This document shows, piece after piece, positions 52,034 to 60,408 of a stretch of DNA of 64,000 nucleotides. Below the pieces are notes generated by a model, which saw nothing but the letters and a program-made list of their open reading frames with translations, was not told the DNA's origin and searched no databases. A program made the position numbers and the translations under genes. Positions within the stretch are counted from its first letter, which is position 1. Every line of letters begins with the position of its first letter. Source of the stretch: Catenulispora pinistramenti (GTDB lineage: Bacteria > Actinomycetota > Actinomycetes > Streptomycetales > Catenulisporaceae); NCBI RefSeq assembly GCF_018274385.1, contig NZ_JAAFYZ010000003.1, forward strand, positions 1 through 64,000, written 5' to 3'.

Positions 52034-54031
52034 TCAGCCGATGGTGTAGGCGTCGGCGACGGTCTGGCTGATCGAGCCGCCGATCGCGTCGGTGGCGGTC
52101 ACCTTCAGCCACGGCGTGCTGCCCTTCGGCGCGTTGTTGGGCCACGCCGCCAGGTAGTGGCCGTCGCCGGTCGGGGCCACGGCGGCCGGGACCCAGGTCT
52201 TGCCCGCGTCGTAGGACACGGAGACGGTGGCGCCGGTGATCGCCGCGTGCGAGCCCTGGCCCTGGTAGGACTGGTGGCCGATGCCGAGGTCGAGCAGTTG
52301 GACCGGCAGGTGGCTGGTGTTGGAGTCGTCGGTCGAGAGCTGGTAGTCCAGGGACAGCGCCGGCAGGATCTCGCACTGCAGGTTGACGAAGTTCGCCGCG
52401 TAGCAGACGTCGTCGGCCGGGAGGGTGGGCTGCTCGGGCGACCCCGGCGCGTAGCGGAAGGTGATGTCGGTGTGGGTCTTCGTGGACTGCGACATCGGCA
52501 GACCGCTGCCGGTGGTGTCGGCGTCGTAGACCATGCGGTAGGTGCCGGGCTGGGCGGTGGTGCCGGGGAGCTCGGTGTGCGGCCAGCCGGACTGGGTGGC
52601 GACCTGGACGCCGTCGCGGTAGACGCTGAACGTCGCGGCGTAGCCGGGGCCGTTGTCGTGGGCGGCGCTGTTCGGGTCGCTGTCGGTGAACTCGGTGATG
52701 CCGAAGTCCGTCATGTCGGTGACGGGGTCCACGCAGGCGTTGCAGGCCATGCCGTTCGTGTACTGGCCGACCTGGGGTGTCAGGGGGCCCCGGCCCCAGG
52801 TACGCCAGGTCTGGCCCGGGCCCCGGTAGATGCCGAGATCCTCGAATTCGAGCTCTGATTCCTGGTTCGGGTCGTTCTCCACCGGCACGTAGTAGGCGGC
52901 CCAGGAGACATCGTCGGTCGACACGCCGATGTAGTCGGTCAGACGTCCCGGGGCGGGGACGATGTACCCCGTTCCGGCGCCGCCGTCCGGCCCGCTGGCC
53001 CCGATGTCCCAGCTGGCCTGGTGAGCGGGGTTGACCGAGTCGGTGGCGAAGACGTTGTGGGTGGTCTGGATCCGCGACGGGTCCGGCCGGTAAGTCTGGT
53101 TCGCGTCGATGTGGTCGGACGGGGCGAAGCTGAGGTCGTAGCGGTAGGGGTCGGGGCCGGCGGGCCCGGCGGCGCCGAAGTCCAGGACGCGGAAGGCGAG
53201 GGCGCCTATCCGCGCGGCCGGCTGCGGCGTCACCCAAGTGGCGCCCGTGCTGCCGGTGACGACGTGGCCCGTGGCGCCGACGGCGTCGGTCCGGTCGATG
53301 GTCTCGAAGTCGGTGTCGGCGGTGGACGGCCTGGGCGTGACAGCGCCGACCTGCGCGGTCGCGGTGCGCTCGTCGGCGGTCAGGGTGGTGGTGCCCGGGG
53401 CGCTCACCGCCAAGTCGGTCCGGGTCACGACGTGCTCGGTGGTGCCCTTCGCGGGGCCGAGGGTGGCGAAGACCGTGACCGCGCAGTAGTTCCCGCTGGG
53501 AACCGCGACCCGGGCGACGCCGCCCTTCAACGGGATCGGCGCCGCGAACCGCTTCATGTCGTCGGTGTTGAGCAGGAAGGTGGTCGCCTGGGCCGCCGCG
53601 CCGTCGAGACCGATGCCGTCGATCTCCAGGATGCTTAGCGGGTAATGCGGTGTGACGGCCGCGGGGTGGGCGGCTGCCGGGGCCGCGGTGTCGTACCCGG
53701 CCGGGTCATAGGCCTGGCCCGAGGCGATGACCGACACCGGGATCACGTAGGCGTGCCCGGCCACGGCCATCTGGACCGCGGGCGCCGAGCTCCCGTCCGG
53801 CGTGGTCACCATCGTCGACGTGTGCGCCCCGGAACCGCGCACGGTGACCCGATCGCCGTCCGGCAGGGTACTGACATGCGCGACGGAGTGGGCCGGCACA
53901 GCTGGAGCCGTCGCCGTGCCGGCCGCCGCGGAGGTGGTTACCGCGGCCGCGGCGGTGGTGGTGGCGACCGCTAGACCGAGGGCGGTGGCCCTCCGACGGG
54001 CCGAGCGACGGGTGATGCTGTTCTCTGACAC
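52034..54031 (-). CDS. Large secreted beta-rich protein of unknown function
   Basis: The 665-residue protein has a signal peptide with twin Arg (ITRRSARRRATALGLAVATT; Tat or Sec) and a Thr/Ala/Val-rich mature region. The N-terminal module (HVSTLPDGDRVTVRGSGAHT, to about 230) resembles the start of actinobacterial secreted subtilisin-like proteins, but no peptidase Asp/His/Ser motif was found. The rest looks like several beta-sandwich units, some with Cys pairs (CNACVD, CYAANFVNLQC). Its ligand or substrate is unknown. Confidence 0.75.
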   Translation of the reverse strand: MSENSITRRSARRRATALGLAVATTTAAAAVTTSAAAGTATAPAVPAHSVAHVSTLPDGDRVTVRGSGAHTSTMVTTPDGSSAPAVQMAVAGHAYVIPVSVIASGQAYDPAGYDTAAPAAAHPAAVTPHYPLSILEIDGIGLDGAAAQATTFLLNTDDMKRFAAPIPLKGGVARVAVPSGNYCAVTVFATLGPAKGTTEHVVTRTDLAVSAPGTTTLTADERTATAQVGAVTPRPSTADTDFETIDRTDAVGATGHVVTGSTGATWVTPQPAARIGALAFRVLDFGAAGPAGPDPYRYDLSFAPSDHIDANQTYRPDPSRIQTTHNVFATDSVNPAHQASWDIGASGPDGGAGTGYIVPAPGRLTDYIGVSTDDVSWAAYYVPVENDPNQESELEFEDLGIYRGPGQTWRTWGRGPLTPQVGQYTNGMACNACVDPVTDMTDFGITEFTDSDPNSAAHDNGPGYAATFSVYRDGVQVATQSGWPHTELPGTTAQPGTYRMVYDADTTGSGLPMSQSTKTHTDITFRYAPGSPEQPTLPADDVCYAANFVNLQCEILPALSLDYQLSTDDSNTSHLPVQLLDLGIGHQSYQGQGSHAAITGATVSVSYDAGKTWVPAAVAPTGDGHYLAAWPNNAPKGSTPWLKVTATDAIGGSISQTVADAYTIG

Positions 54032-54119
54032 TGGTTCCTCCCGTTCGTGGACATTCGACTGTCATACGGAGCCGGACCCGTGTCGGGTTGTCAGTGTCCT
54101 GGTGTGGCTGTCGGCGGAA

Positions 54120-54245
54120 TAGCGACATCGGGGAGGGATCATGCCGCTGCGGCTGTCTGGTCTCCACGCACCGCCTGAACACCACCGGGGCCCGCTGGGG
54201 ACTTGAAGGCTCCGAGGCCGTCCTCAAACTCCGCACTCTGCCTGG
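54120..54245 (+). pseudogene. ISKra4-like transposase C-terminal remnant
   Basis: A short stretch translates as TTGARWGLEGSEAVLKLRTL (about 54180-54237), preceded by GEGSCR. This resembles the conserved C-terminus of ISKra4-family transposases. The upstream part is frame-disrupted and no full transposase is present. It marks an old insertion just before the orphan permease locus. Confidence 0.5.
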
Positions 54246-54286
54246 CCCGCGCCCCGAAGAAGATCGCCAAGGCTTGCCCGCGCATC

Positions 54287-54336
54287 TTGCTTGCTTCGCA
54301 GGCAATGCCTACTATCCCAACATGCCTTTGGATAAT
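54287..54336 (+). promoter_or_regulatory. Leaderless promoter/start, left copy
   Basis: TTGCTT (54287-54292), a 17-bp spacer and TACTAT (54310-54315) precede an ATG at 54322 by 6 bp, so transcripts would be leaderless. 27 bp (54310-54336) are identical to 55589-55615 in front of the ArsR-type gene. The spacer holds the palindrome AGGCAATGCCT. Confidence 0.7.
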
Positions 54337-54402
54337 GCCGGGCCGGCCCCCTCGTGTTCAGCCAGGGCTACTGGACGCACCGCAAAACCGCCGTGGGCGT
54401 GA
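54322..54402 (+). pseudogene. Truncated ArsR-type regulator start (26 codons)
   Basis: The reading frame begins MPLDNAGPAPS, like the MPLDNTGLVPL start of the intact ArsR-type gene at 55601, then diverges and stops. It looks like a broken copy left of the orphan permease. Confidence 0.55.
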
Positions 54403-54452
54403 AGTGACACCGCCCCCTGAGGTCAGACCCCTTCGCTTTCACAGATAGGCAG

Positions 54453-55511
54453 GTGAAGGCAGGGAACCCCGGTACCGCCGGGCGACCGCTGCCGCACTCC
54501 GTGGTTACCTACATCATCAGACGTCTGTTCGCGGCAGTCGTGCTGCTGTTCGTGATCAGCTTGATCACGTTCTTCATCTTCTACGTCTTCCCACGCCTGG
54601 GCGGGCAGACGGCGGAGTCGCTGGCGTCACAGTTCGTCGGCAAGACCCAGAGTCCGCAGGCGATCGAGGGCGTCATCCACCGCTTCGGCTTCGACCAGTC
54701 GATCTGGGTGCAGTACGGGCGTTTCATCAAGGGCATCTTCCTCGGGTACGACTACGACACCGGCACCCAGATGTCGCACTGCTACGCCCCGTGCCTCGGG
54801 TACTCGTTCAAGACCAACGAGCTGGTCTCCCACAGCATCTCCCAGTGGCTCCCGGTGACGATCTCCCTGGCCGTCGGCTCCTCGATCCTGTGGCTGATCT
54901 TCGGTGTCGCCGTCGGCGTCGCCTCCGCCCTGAAGAAGGGCACGCTCGTGGACCGCGCCGGCATGATCACAGCCCTGATCGGCGTGTCGCTGCCGGTGTA
55001 CTTCGTCGGCCCGCTCCTGATGCTGGCGTTCGTGATCAACTGGCACATCTTCCCGAACCCCGGCTACGTGCCGTTCGCCCAGAACCCCGTCGACTGGATG
55101 ACGCACCTGCTGCTCCCGTGGATCTCCGTGGCGTTCGGCCTCGCGGCCCTATACGCCCGCCTCACCCGCGTCGGCATGCTGGACACCATGAACGAGGACT
55201 TCGTCCGCACGGCCCGGGCCAAGGGCCTGCCGGAGCGAACGGTCATCTTCAAGCACGCGCTGCGCGCAGCCCTGACCCCGATCGTCACCATCTTCGGCAT
55301 GGACCTCGGCTTCGCCCTGGGCGGCGTGGTGCTGGCCGAGCAGGTCTTCAACCTGCCGGGCATCGGCCGGGAGGCGGTCGACGCGGTGAACCAGTCCGAC
55401 CTCCCCGTCATCATGGGCGTCACGGTCGTGGCCACCACCTTCATCGTGCTGGCGAACCTGGTCGTAGACCTGCTGTACGGCGTCGTAGACCCCCGAGTGA
55501 GGGCCTCATGA
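54453..55511 (+). CDS. Orphan DppB-like ABC transporter permease
   Basis: The 352-residue protein has six membrane helices, a large first periplasmic loop with a Cys pair (MSHCYAPCLGYSF) and the EAA loop (DFVRTARAKGLPERTVIFKHAL). It ends LYGVVDPRVRAS as in full DppB proteins. GTG 54453 is used; a GTG at 54501 (VVTYIIRRL) is also possible. No partner permease, ATPases or binding protein follow. The stop overlaps an ATG (ATGA) that opens a frame like the start of a DppC gene, but this frame runs into the ArsR-type gene instead. The transporter is therefore incomplete here. Confidence 0.85.
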   Translation: MKAGNPGTAGRPLPHSVVTYIIRRLFAAVVLLFVISLITFFIFYVFPRLGGQTAESLASQFVGKTQSPQAIEGVIHRFGFDQSIWVQYGRFIKGIFLGYDYDTGTQMSHCYAPCLGYSFKTNELVSHSISQWLPVTISLAVGSSILWLIFGVAVGVASALKKGTLVDRAGMITALIGVSLPVYFVGPLLMLAFVINWHIFPNPGYVPFAQNPVDWMTHLLLPWISVAFGLAALYARLTRVGMLDTMNEDFVRTARAKGLPERTVIFKHALRAALTPIVTIFGMDLGFALGGVVLAEQVFNLPGIGREAVDAVNQSDLPVIMGVTVVATTFIVLANLVVDLLYGVVDPRVRAS

Positions 55512-55565
55512 GCAAAAGATTCACCCTGAGGACGGACCCTGATCAAATCGGGCATATCGCACGTC

Positions 55566-55615
55566 TTGCATGCTACGTAGGCGATGCGTACTATCCCAAC
55601 ATGCCTTTGGATAAT
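55566..55615 (+). promoter_or_regulatory. Leaderless promoter/start of the ArsR-type gene, right copy
   Basis: TTGCAT (55566-55571), a 17-bp spacer and TACTAT (55589-55594), then ATG 55601 after 6 bp. The spacer contains GTAGGC and GCGTAC half-sites, a possible autoregulatory operator in the same place as the palindrome of the left copy. Confidence 0.7.
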
Positions 55616-56131
55616 ACTGGGCTGGTCCCCCTCCGAGCCCTGGCCAACCCGCTGCGCCTACGCATCGTGTCGTTGCTGACAGGCACGGCGATGTCGGCGA
55701 CCGAGGTGGCGGACGAGCTCAGCATCGCGCACGCGTCAGCGAGCTACCACCTGCGACAGCTCGCCGCGGCCGGCTTCTTGCAGCGGGTCGAGAACATCAA
55801 GGACCCGGCCACCCCAGCCCGCCGCGGACGGACACGGCTGCTCTATCAATACGACCCGGCCAGCGCCCACCGCCTGGACACCTCCAGCGGCCGCGAACTG
55901 CTGTACGAGGCGACATTCACCGACCTCCGCCGTCGCCTGCCCTTGATGACCAGGCAACGATCGACCACCGACGTTGAGGTATGGGTAGGCCGCGAGGTTT
56001 GGGCCGAGGCATGCGACCTGGTCAATCAGGCTATACAGCTCATCCACGACAAGGCAGGTCAGCCGCGGGCCGAGGGAAGGGTACATGTCAGTATGACGGC
56101 GTTCATGTTCGAGTTGGACGACAGCGCATGA
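55601..56131 (+). CDS. ArsR-type helix-turn-helix transcriptional regulator
   Basis: The 176-residue protein has a winged helix: LANPLRLRIVSLLTGTAMSA, TEVADELSIAHASASYHLRQ, then a wing with Arg-rich RRGRTRLLYQYD. The C-terminal half (about 95-176) is helical and ends MTAFMFELDD, as in ArsR relatives that regulate transporters. No metal-binding Cys motif is seen. ATG 55601 is preferred because a -10 box ends 6 nt before it. An in-frame ATG at 55508, overlapping the permease stop, would add 31 residues. Confidence 0.85.
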   Translation: MPLDNTGLVPLRALANPLRLRIVSLLTGTAMSATEVADELSIAHASASYHLRQLAAAGFLQRVENIKDPATPARRGRTRLLYQYDPASAHRLDTSSGRELLYEATFTDLRRRLPLMTRQRSTTDVEVWVGREVWAEACDLVNQAIQLIHDKAGQPRAEGRVHVSMTAFMFELDDSA

Positions 56132-56168
56132 GCACCAGACCCGGCATTCGAACACGCCTATAAGCAAA

Positions 56169-56247
56169 AACGGTCCTGACCTTGAGGTCGGGGCCGTTAC
56201 CTGCTTGTTCGAACATCGCACGCGACGTTCTTTGTGGAGCTTAGGGG
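56169..56247. repeat. Hairpin plus tRNA-3'-end-like repeat, copy A
   Basis: A 30-nt hairpin (56169-56198) is followed by a 32-nt spacer and TTTGTGGAGCTTAGGGG (56231-56247). Copy A aligns over about 78 bp with 60181-60255. Its 17-bp end is identical to 62438-62454. The end reads as the reverse complement of a tRNA acceptor 3' end (CCCCTAAGCTCCA), and TCGAATCCTGA further on resembles a decayed T-arm. 56248-56481 contains no recognisable gene. Confidence 0.65.
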
Positions 56248-56481
56248 CCTGGTAGTCGAATCCTGAAACTATGCCTGCGAGCTGGCGCGGGACGGTTGCA
56301 TGCTTTCAACTTCCGAAACCGCACCACGCATGCACCGGTGGTGTCGAGACGCGTTGCGACCGGTTGAGACCGGGAGCGTCGCTGCACTACTAGGTGCTCG
56401 GACCAGCCGCGGGCCAAGCGAGCCTGGCCCGGAGCGGGGGCAGCTTCGACAGCCTTGATAGGTACCTCGCGCGGCAGTGGA

Positions 56482-57255
56482 TCAACGTCCCCAGGCACGT
56501 TTGTCGTGTGCCGGATATGCGGGGTTCGGAGGTGCCGGAGGCTGGTAATCTACGCCTTGCAGTCGCCCCTGTAGATCTCGGGTGATCGAAGACAGCCATT
56601 CTCCATGTGACAACCCGCGCGACGGGCGCACCTGGCGGCCGAGCATTGAGGTCGTCATTTCAAGAAAATCTTCGTCGGAACCCATCGCGAGCAGCTCGTC
56701 GATCTCGGACACGGCAGCGGCTACTTCGTAGGGCCAATTTGTGGTGAAGTAGTCGGCGAGAATAACTTCACTGGTCGCATTGTTGCCGTATACGTAGCCG
56801 ATGTCCTGGTGATAGTAGCTGCCAAGCAGGTTGCCCAGATTGGGAAAGCGTTCCCGCCACTCCCACCGGGTCTCCGGCTTCTGAACCGCGGCCTGTTCAC
56901 CGCCTTCCGTGAAGGCAACCAGGTGCGGGATCATCGCCGTCAGGCAATCCTCACGGGTCCTGCCATCCGGAACGATCATGCGCGACATCGAGTCCATGTC
57001 CGCGGTGACCTCCGGGTCGTCCAGGCCACGCTTGAGCGTGTCGAGGATCTCGGCAGTGGCCCTGAAGGCCCGGCCCGGATAGAAGGTGGCCATCCGCAGG
57101 TACGAACGCATTGCCTTCGAGGGCGAGTCCGGTGTATCGGTGAACCGTTCCTGGAGCGGCACGGATGAATAAGCTTCGAGGAGGAGCCTCAGCTCTGGCA
57201 ACCTCTCGGCCCACGGGGCGTCGTCATCGAAAATGTCAGGCTGTGTCATCGTCAA
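56482..57255 (-). CDS. CdiI-like immunity protein
   Basis: The 257-residue protein has a helical N-terminal half (about 1-130) and a C-terminal half like contact-dependent inhibition immunity proteins. Key segments are FPNLGNLLGSYYHQDIGYVY, NATSEVILADYFTTNWPYEV, EIDELLAMGSDEDFLEMTTS and GEWLSSITRDL. It is encoded 25 bp downstream of a toxin-like gene on the same strand, the usual place for the cognate antidote. It probably binds and blocks the toxin domain in the cytoplasm. Confidence 0.8.
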   Translation of the reverse strand: MTMTQPDIFDDDAPWAERLPELRLLLEAYSSVPLQERFTDTPDSPSKAMRSYLRMATFYPGRAFRATAEILDTLKRGLDDPEVTADMDSMSRMIVPDGRTREDCLTAMIPHLVAFTEGGEQAAVQKPETRWEWRERFPNLGNLLGSYYHQDIGYVYGNNATSEVILADYFTTNWPYEVAAAVSEIDELLAMGSDEDFLEMTTSMLGRQVRPSRGLSHGEWLSSITRDLQGRLQGVDYQPPAPPNPAYPAHDKRAWGR

Positions 57256-57280
57256 GACCTCAGGCTATTGCTGGCGGGTA

Positions 57281-58723
57281 TTAAGGGAGCCACGTGGCTG
57301 CGTCAATCCCAGTAGGAAAGCTAGTTAGGATATAATACCCATTTGGCGCGGCCGGATCGGCTCTAATGACTACTCTGGCGCCCAGCACCGGCTTGGACGG
57401 GAGCTTATTCTCCCAATCTTCTCTGGTGAGCTGGCGGCCGGTCACCTCGCCGAGAGTGTCCACTTCGAAATCCCGTGTGCTGCCAGGTTTTGCCTTGCTC
57501 AGCCAATTGGTGATTTGCGCATTATTCTGATCGATCACCATTTGGCTGAACCTCCGTTCGTCTTCGTAGGTCTCGTATGTCGACACCTCGTCCGGCGGAT
57601 TTTCGTCGTTTCTGGTGTCATAGAGCCGATCGCCAAGCTCCTCATTGCTTTCCCCAACATGCTTATCATATGCGTGGCCGCCGTATTGTTGATCTCCGCC
57701 CGGGTCGGCATCGCGGAGCTTCGCCGGCTTCGCTCCGCCCCGTTTGCCCCGGGGCCAGGCGTTGTAGTCGCCGTTGGCCATCGCGGCCATCCAGTCGTAC
57801 AACCCCTTGCCGGCCAGAGCGCCGCCAGCGGTGATGAGCCCGGCCGACACGCCGGCCGCCGGAATACCGAGGACGGCACCGACCCCCGTCGCATCGAGCA
57901 CCACGCCGCCGACCTCGCCGCCGACACCCGCGACCATCAACATCAGCCCGGCGAGCGTCTGGGCGATACCGAGAAGCGAGTTCGGGCTGAACAGCGCCTT
58001 GAGGACGTCTTCGAGTTCGTACGCCATGCCTTCGGCGAAGTGTCCGACGTCCGAAAGGACTTCGCCGGCAGTCGACAGGACACTGCTGGCGACGTGTTGC
58101 CACCAGTGCTTGTTGTGGATGCCGTCGGACTGTGCGTGATGCAACGCCTTGGCGCAGTTCTTGGCTGCGTCGATGCGGTCGTCGTAAGCCTGTTTCGCCT
58201 GCGCGGTGAGCGCGGCCATGTGTGCCTGGGCGTTCTTCAGGCTGGCCTGCGCACTGTCGTGCGCGGTCTGGGCATCGGCAAGAGCCTGCTGGTCGGGGTT
58301 GACGGCATGGCTCTGCTGGGCCGACTTCAAGTCGGACGCGGCGCCGTTCGCAGCGGTGGTGGCACGTTGGAGATCGACCGCGGCGTCTTTGGCCTGGTGC
58401 AACGCCGAGTCCGCCTTGGTCTGCGCAGCCTGCCGCTTCGGCGCGTACGAGGACAGGGCGTCGGAGGCCTCGCTATAGGAGATGTACAACTTCTGTAGAC
58501 GCCCCGGCAGCGGACCGAACTGATCCTTGAACGCCTCAGCGGTCTGGCCCACCCACTGCAACGCTGTCGCATCCGAGCCGAAGGAATTCAGACTCCGATA
58601 AGCGGACTCCACATCGTGCGCGAAGTCCCCGAACTCCTTGGCCAGAGCCTCAACCGACTCCACGACGCCCGGCGTCGGATCCCCATCCAAACTCAGAATG
58701 TCCCAGCCAGATGGACGCGCCAT
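57281..58723 (-). CDS. Polymorphic toxin: WXG100-like N-terminus, membrane region, RNase A-like C-terminal domain
   Basis: In this 480-residue protein, about 1-100 is a WXG100/LXG-like helical module (DATALQWVGQTAEAFKDQFG), and about 100-205 is an Ala/Gln-rich coiled coil. About 215-330 holds Gly-rich hydrophobic helices (LLGIAQTLAGLMLMVAGVGG). The C-terminal 135 residues have GGHAYDKHVGESNEELGDRL, STYETYEDERRFSQMV, NAQITNWLSKAKPGS and YYILTSFPTG. This fits the bacterial RNase A-like toxin domain (CdiA-CT type) with its His-containing start. Likely exported by a type VII system to kill competitors. The immunity gene follows at 25 bp. An 8-G run serves as ribosome site. Confidence 0.82.
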   Translation of the reverse strand: MARPSGWDILSLDGDPTPGVVESVEALAKEFGDFAHDVESAYRSLNSFGSDATALQWVGQTAEAFKDQFGPLPGRLQKLYISYSEASDALSSYAPKRQAAQTKADSALHQAKDAAVDLQRATTAANGAASDLKSAQQSHAVNPDQQALADAQTAHDSAQASLKNAQAHMAALTAQAKQAYDDRIDAAKNCAKALHHAQSDGIHNKHWWQHVASSVLSTAGEVLSDVGHFAEGMAYELEDVLKALFSPNSLLGIAQTLAGLMLMVAGVGGEVGGVVLDATGVGAVLGIPAAGVSAGLITAGGALAGKGLYDWMAAMANGDYNAWPRGKRGGAKPAKLRDADPGGDQQYGGHAYDKHVGESNEELGDRLYDTRNDENPPDEVSTYETYEDERRFSQMVIDQNNAQITNWLSKAKPGSTRDFEVDTLGEVTGRQLTREDWENKLPSKPVLGARVVIRADPAAPNGYYILTSFPTGIDAATWLP

Positions 58724-58730
58724 CAGTCCA

Positions 58731-58738
58731 CCCCCCCC
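58731..58738 (-). promoter_or_regulatory. Homopolymeric G8 ribosome-binding region of the toxin gene
   Basis: On the minus strand eight G residues end 7 nt before the toxin ATG (58723) and are the only Shine-Dalgarno candidate. Homopolymer length change would alter spacing or strength. Confidence 0.55.
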
Positions 58739-59238
58739 GGATGATTCTGCTCAGCCCACGTATGAAGCTTCCCCGCACAGTGAGAACGAGCATACAAGGG
58801 GCCTGCGATACTAGTAACCCGCGAGTACCGATCAGTTGCTCACCGATCCTGTGCACATGAACTCGCCGCCAGCGAGGTGCTTCATGCTGTTCAGAAGCCG
58901 GAGTCGGCAGAGGACGCGGGCCCCATGGCACAAGCATCTGCGGACCGGTCGGGGTACAGGCTCACAGTTCGCGATAATTGCTCCCGTGACGACTGGCGAC
59001 GTGCTCTTACTCAAGCTCGGCCTGCGGGTCGGGACCGGACCGCAGGTTGTTGACCACCACGTACCTCGCGGCGCTTCTTGCCGAGCGAGGTTCCAGCCTT
59101 GTGGAAGCAGGACTGCCTGCTGTCCGAAACTGGCTTAGGTCGGCTCTGTTTCGCCGAGTCCAGCCCCTACGCTGGCAGTACGTGGACCGACGGCGGCACG
59201 ACCGAGCTTCTCCCGGTTTTCCGGCCGGTTCCGGTGGC
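58739..59238. other. Region without recognised intact gene
   Basis: About 500 bp between the toxin start and the IS3 remnant. Short open frames exist on both strands but none has a recognisable family, codon bias or ribosome site. It should contain the toxin promoter, and part may be IS end sequence. Confidence 0.45.
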
Positions 59239-59984
59239 TCACGCCACGATGGCGTGAGCGGTGTGTGCTTGTCCGAACTCTACGGAGCTCAGCATACCGA
59301 TCGCGGAGTGTCGGCGGTGTGGGTAGCACCAGGCATCGATGTACTCGAAGATCGCCTTGGCGAGTTCCTGGCGGGTGTCCCGGGTTTGGCGGTCCAGCAG
59401 TTCCAGCTGCAGGGCGGCAAGGAAGGACTCGACCATCGAGTTGTCGAAGCAGTCCCGATCGTGCCTATCGAGCCGGGCAGCCCTGCGGTGCGCAGCCGCT
59501 GGCCCAAATACCTAGGAGGTGTATTGGCTGCCGTGGTCGGAGTGGGCCACGGTCTGCCCGGCCGCAGGCCGGCGGTGCCAGCGGGCCGTCTCCAGGGCGT
59601 CGCAGACCAGCTCGGTGCGTAGGTAATCGGCGATGAACCAGACCACGACCCGCCGGCTGATGGCGTCCAGCACGACCGCACGGTACATCCAGTCCTGGTC
59701 GGTGCGGTGCTGGGTGATGTCCATACGCCACAGCCGGGCCGTCGGTGGTGAACGCCCGGTTCACCAGGTCCGGATGCGGATCGGCATACGGGTCGGCGCG
59801 AGTGCGGCCACGTGCGTGGCGCTGATAGATCCCGGCCAGGCCGTCGACGACCTTGGCCTGGTCCATCCAGCGTCGCAGACACGAGTACGAGATCCCCAGA
59901 TCCTCGCCAGCTGACCGATCGGCGTCTTTCCGGCACGGACCAACTCTACGGCCGGAACTCCGGAGGATGAGGCTCCAGCATCAT
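59239..59984 (-). pseudogene. Degenerate IS3-family transposase
   Basis: Starting at ATG 59984 the pieces can be ordered across several frames: MMLEPHPPEFR, then AVELVRAGKTPIGQLAR and CLRRWMDQAKVVDGLAGI (OrfA-like HTH). The integrase-core pieces are DITQHRTDQDWMYRAVVLDA (first Asp), AHSDHGSQYTS (second Asp), then MVESFLAALQLELLD and YIDAWCYPHRRHSAIG (Glu region). At least four frameshifts and an internal stop separate them. The element is inactive. Confidence 0.85.
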
Positions 59985-60180
59985 AGATTCCTTCCGGCGA
60001 CCAGTGTCGCCTCCCTTAAGGAGCCCGGGAAGGAAGGGCAAGCTTAGCGGCCCGTGTCAGAGGCCCGTCCGGACTCCCTATGAGCGTGAAACGCCACCAT
60101 CAATTCACCGCGGACGGCGACGAATCAGAATCCAAAACGGGATGAGATGAGAATCGGCGTTCGAGCCCGGCCTGCGCCAG

Positions 60181-60255
60181 AACGGTCTCAACCTGGAGTT
60201 GGGGCCGGTACCTGTCTGTTCGATCGTCGCTCGCGAAGCTCTTTATGGAGTTCGG
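60181..60255. repeat. Hairpin plus tRNA-3'-end-like repeat, second copy
   Basis: It aligns with 56169-56247 over its length (roughly three quarters identical, one gap), including the stem, the TACCTG...GTTCGA spacer and the final TTTATGGAGTTCGGG. Confidence 0.6.
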
Positions 60256-60284
60256 GCGACTCCAACCATCTCGCCAAAAAACGG

Positions 60285-60358
60285 CCCCCGACCTGCGATT
60301 TCGCAGATCGGGGGCGTGCCGTGGAGCTGGTCTTGTGTTACTTGAACACCGCTGACCT
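60285..60358. repeat. Hairpin plus GTGGAGCT repeat, copy C
   Basis: 14-bp arms (60285-60298 and 60301-60314, one mismatch) are followed by GTGGAGCTGGTCTTGTGTTA (60321-60340) and TTGAACACCGCTGACCT. Positions 60321-60358 match 60952-60989 at 31 of 38 bases. Confidence 0.65.
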
Positions 60359-60408
60359 GCCGCAACACTGATCCGGGTCGTTGTCGCCAGTCGGTTGGCC
60401 AACCGCGA

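Noticed and set aside
56231-56320. Complete tRNA gene on the minus strand
   Set aside because: Only the 3' acceptor end and a weak T-arm match; no D-arm or anticodon stem can be formed.
58836-59622. Two plus-strand frames between toxin and IS3 remnant
   Set aside because: They overlap the IS3 remnant antisense or lack any recognisable feature.
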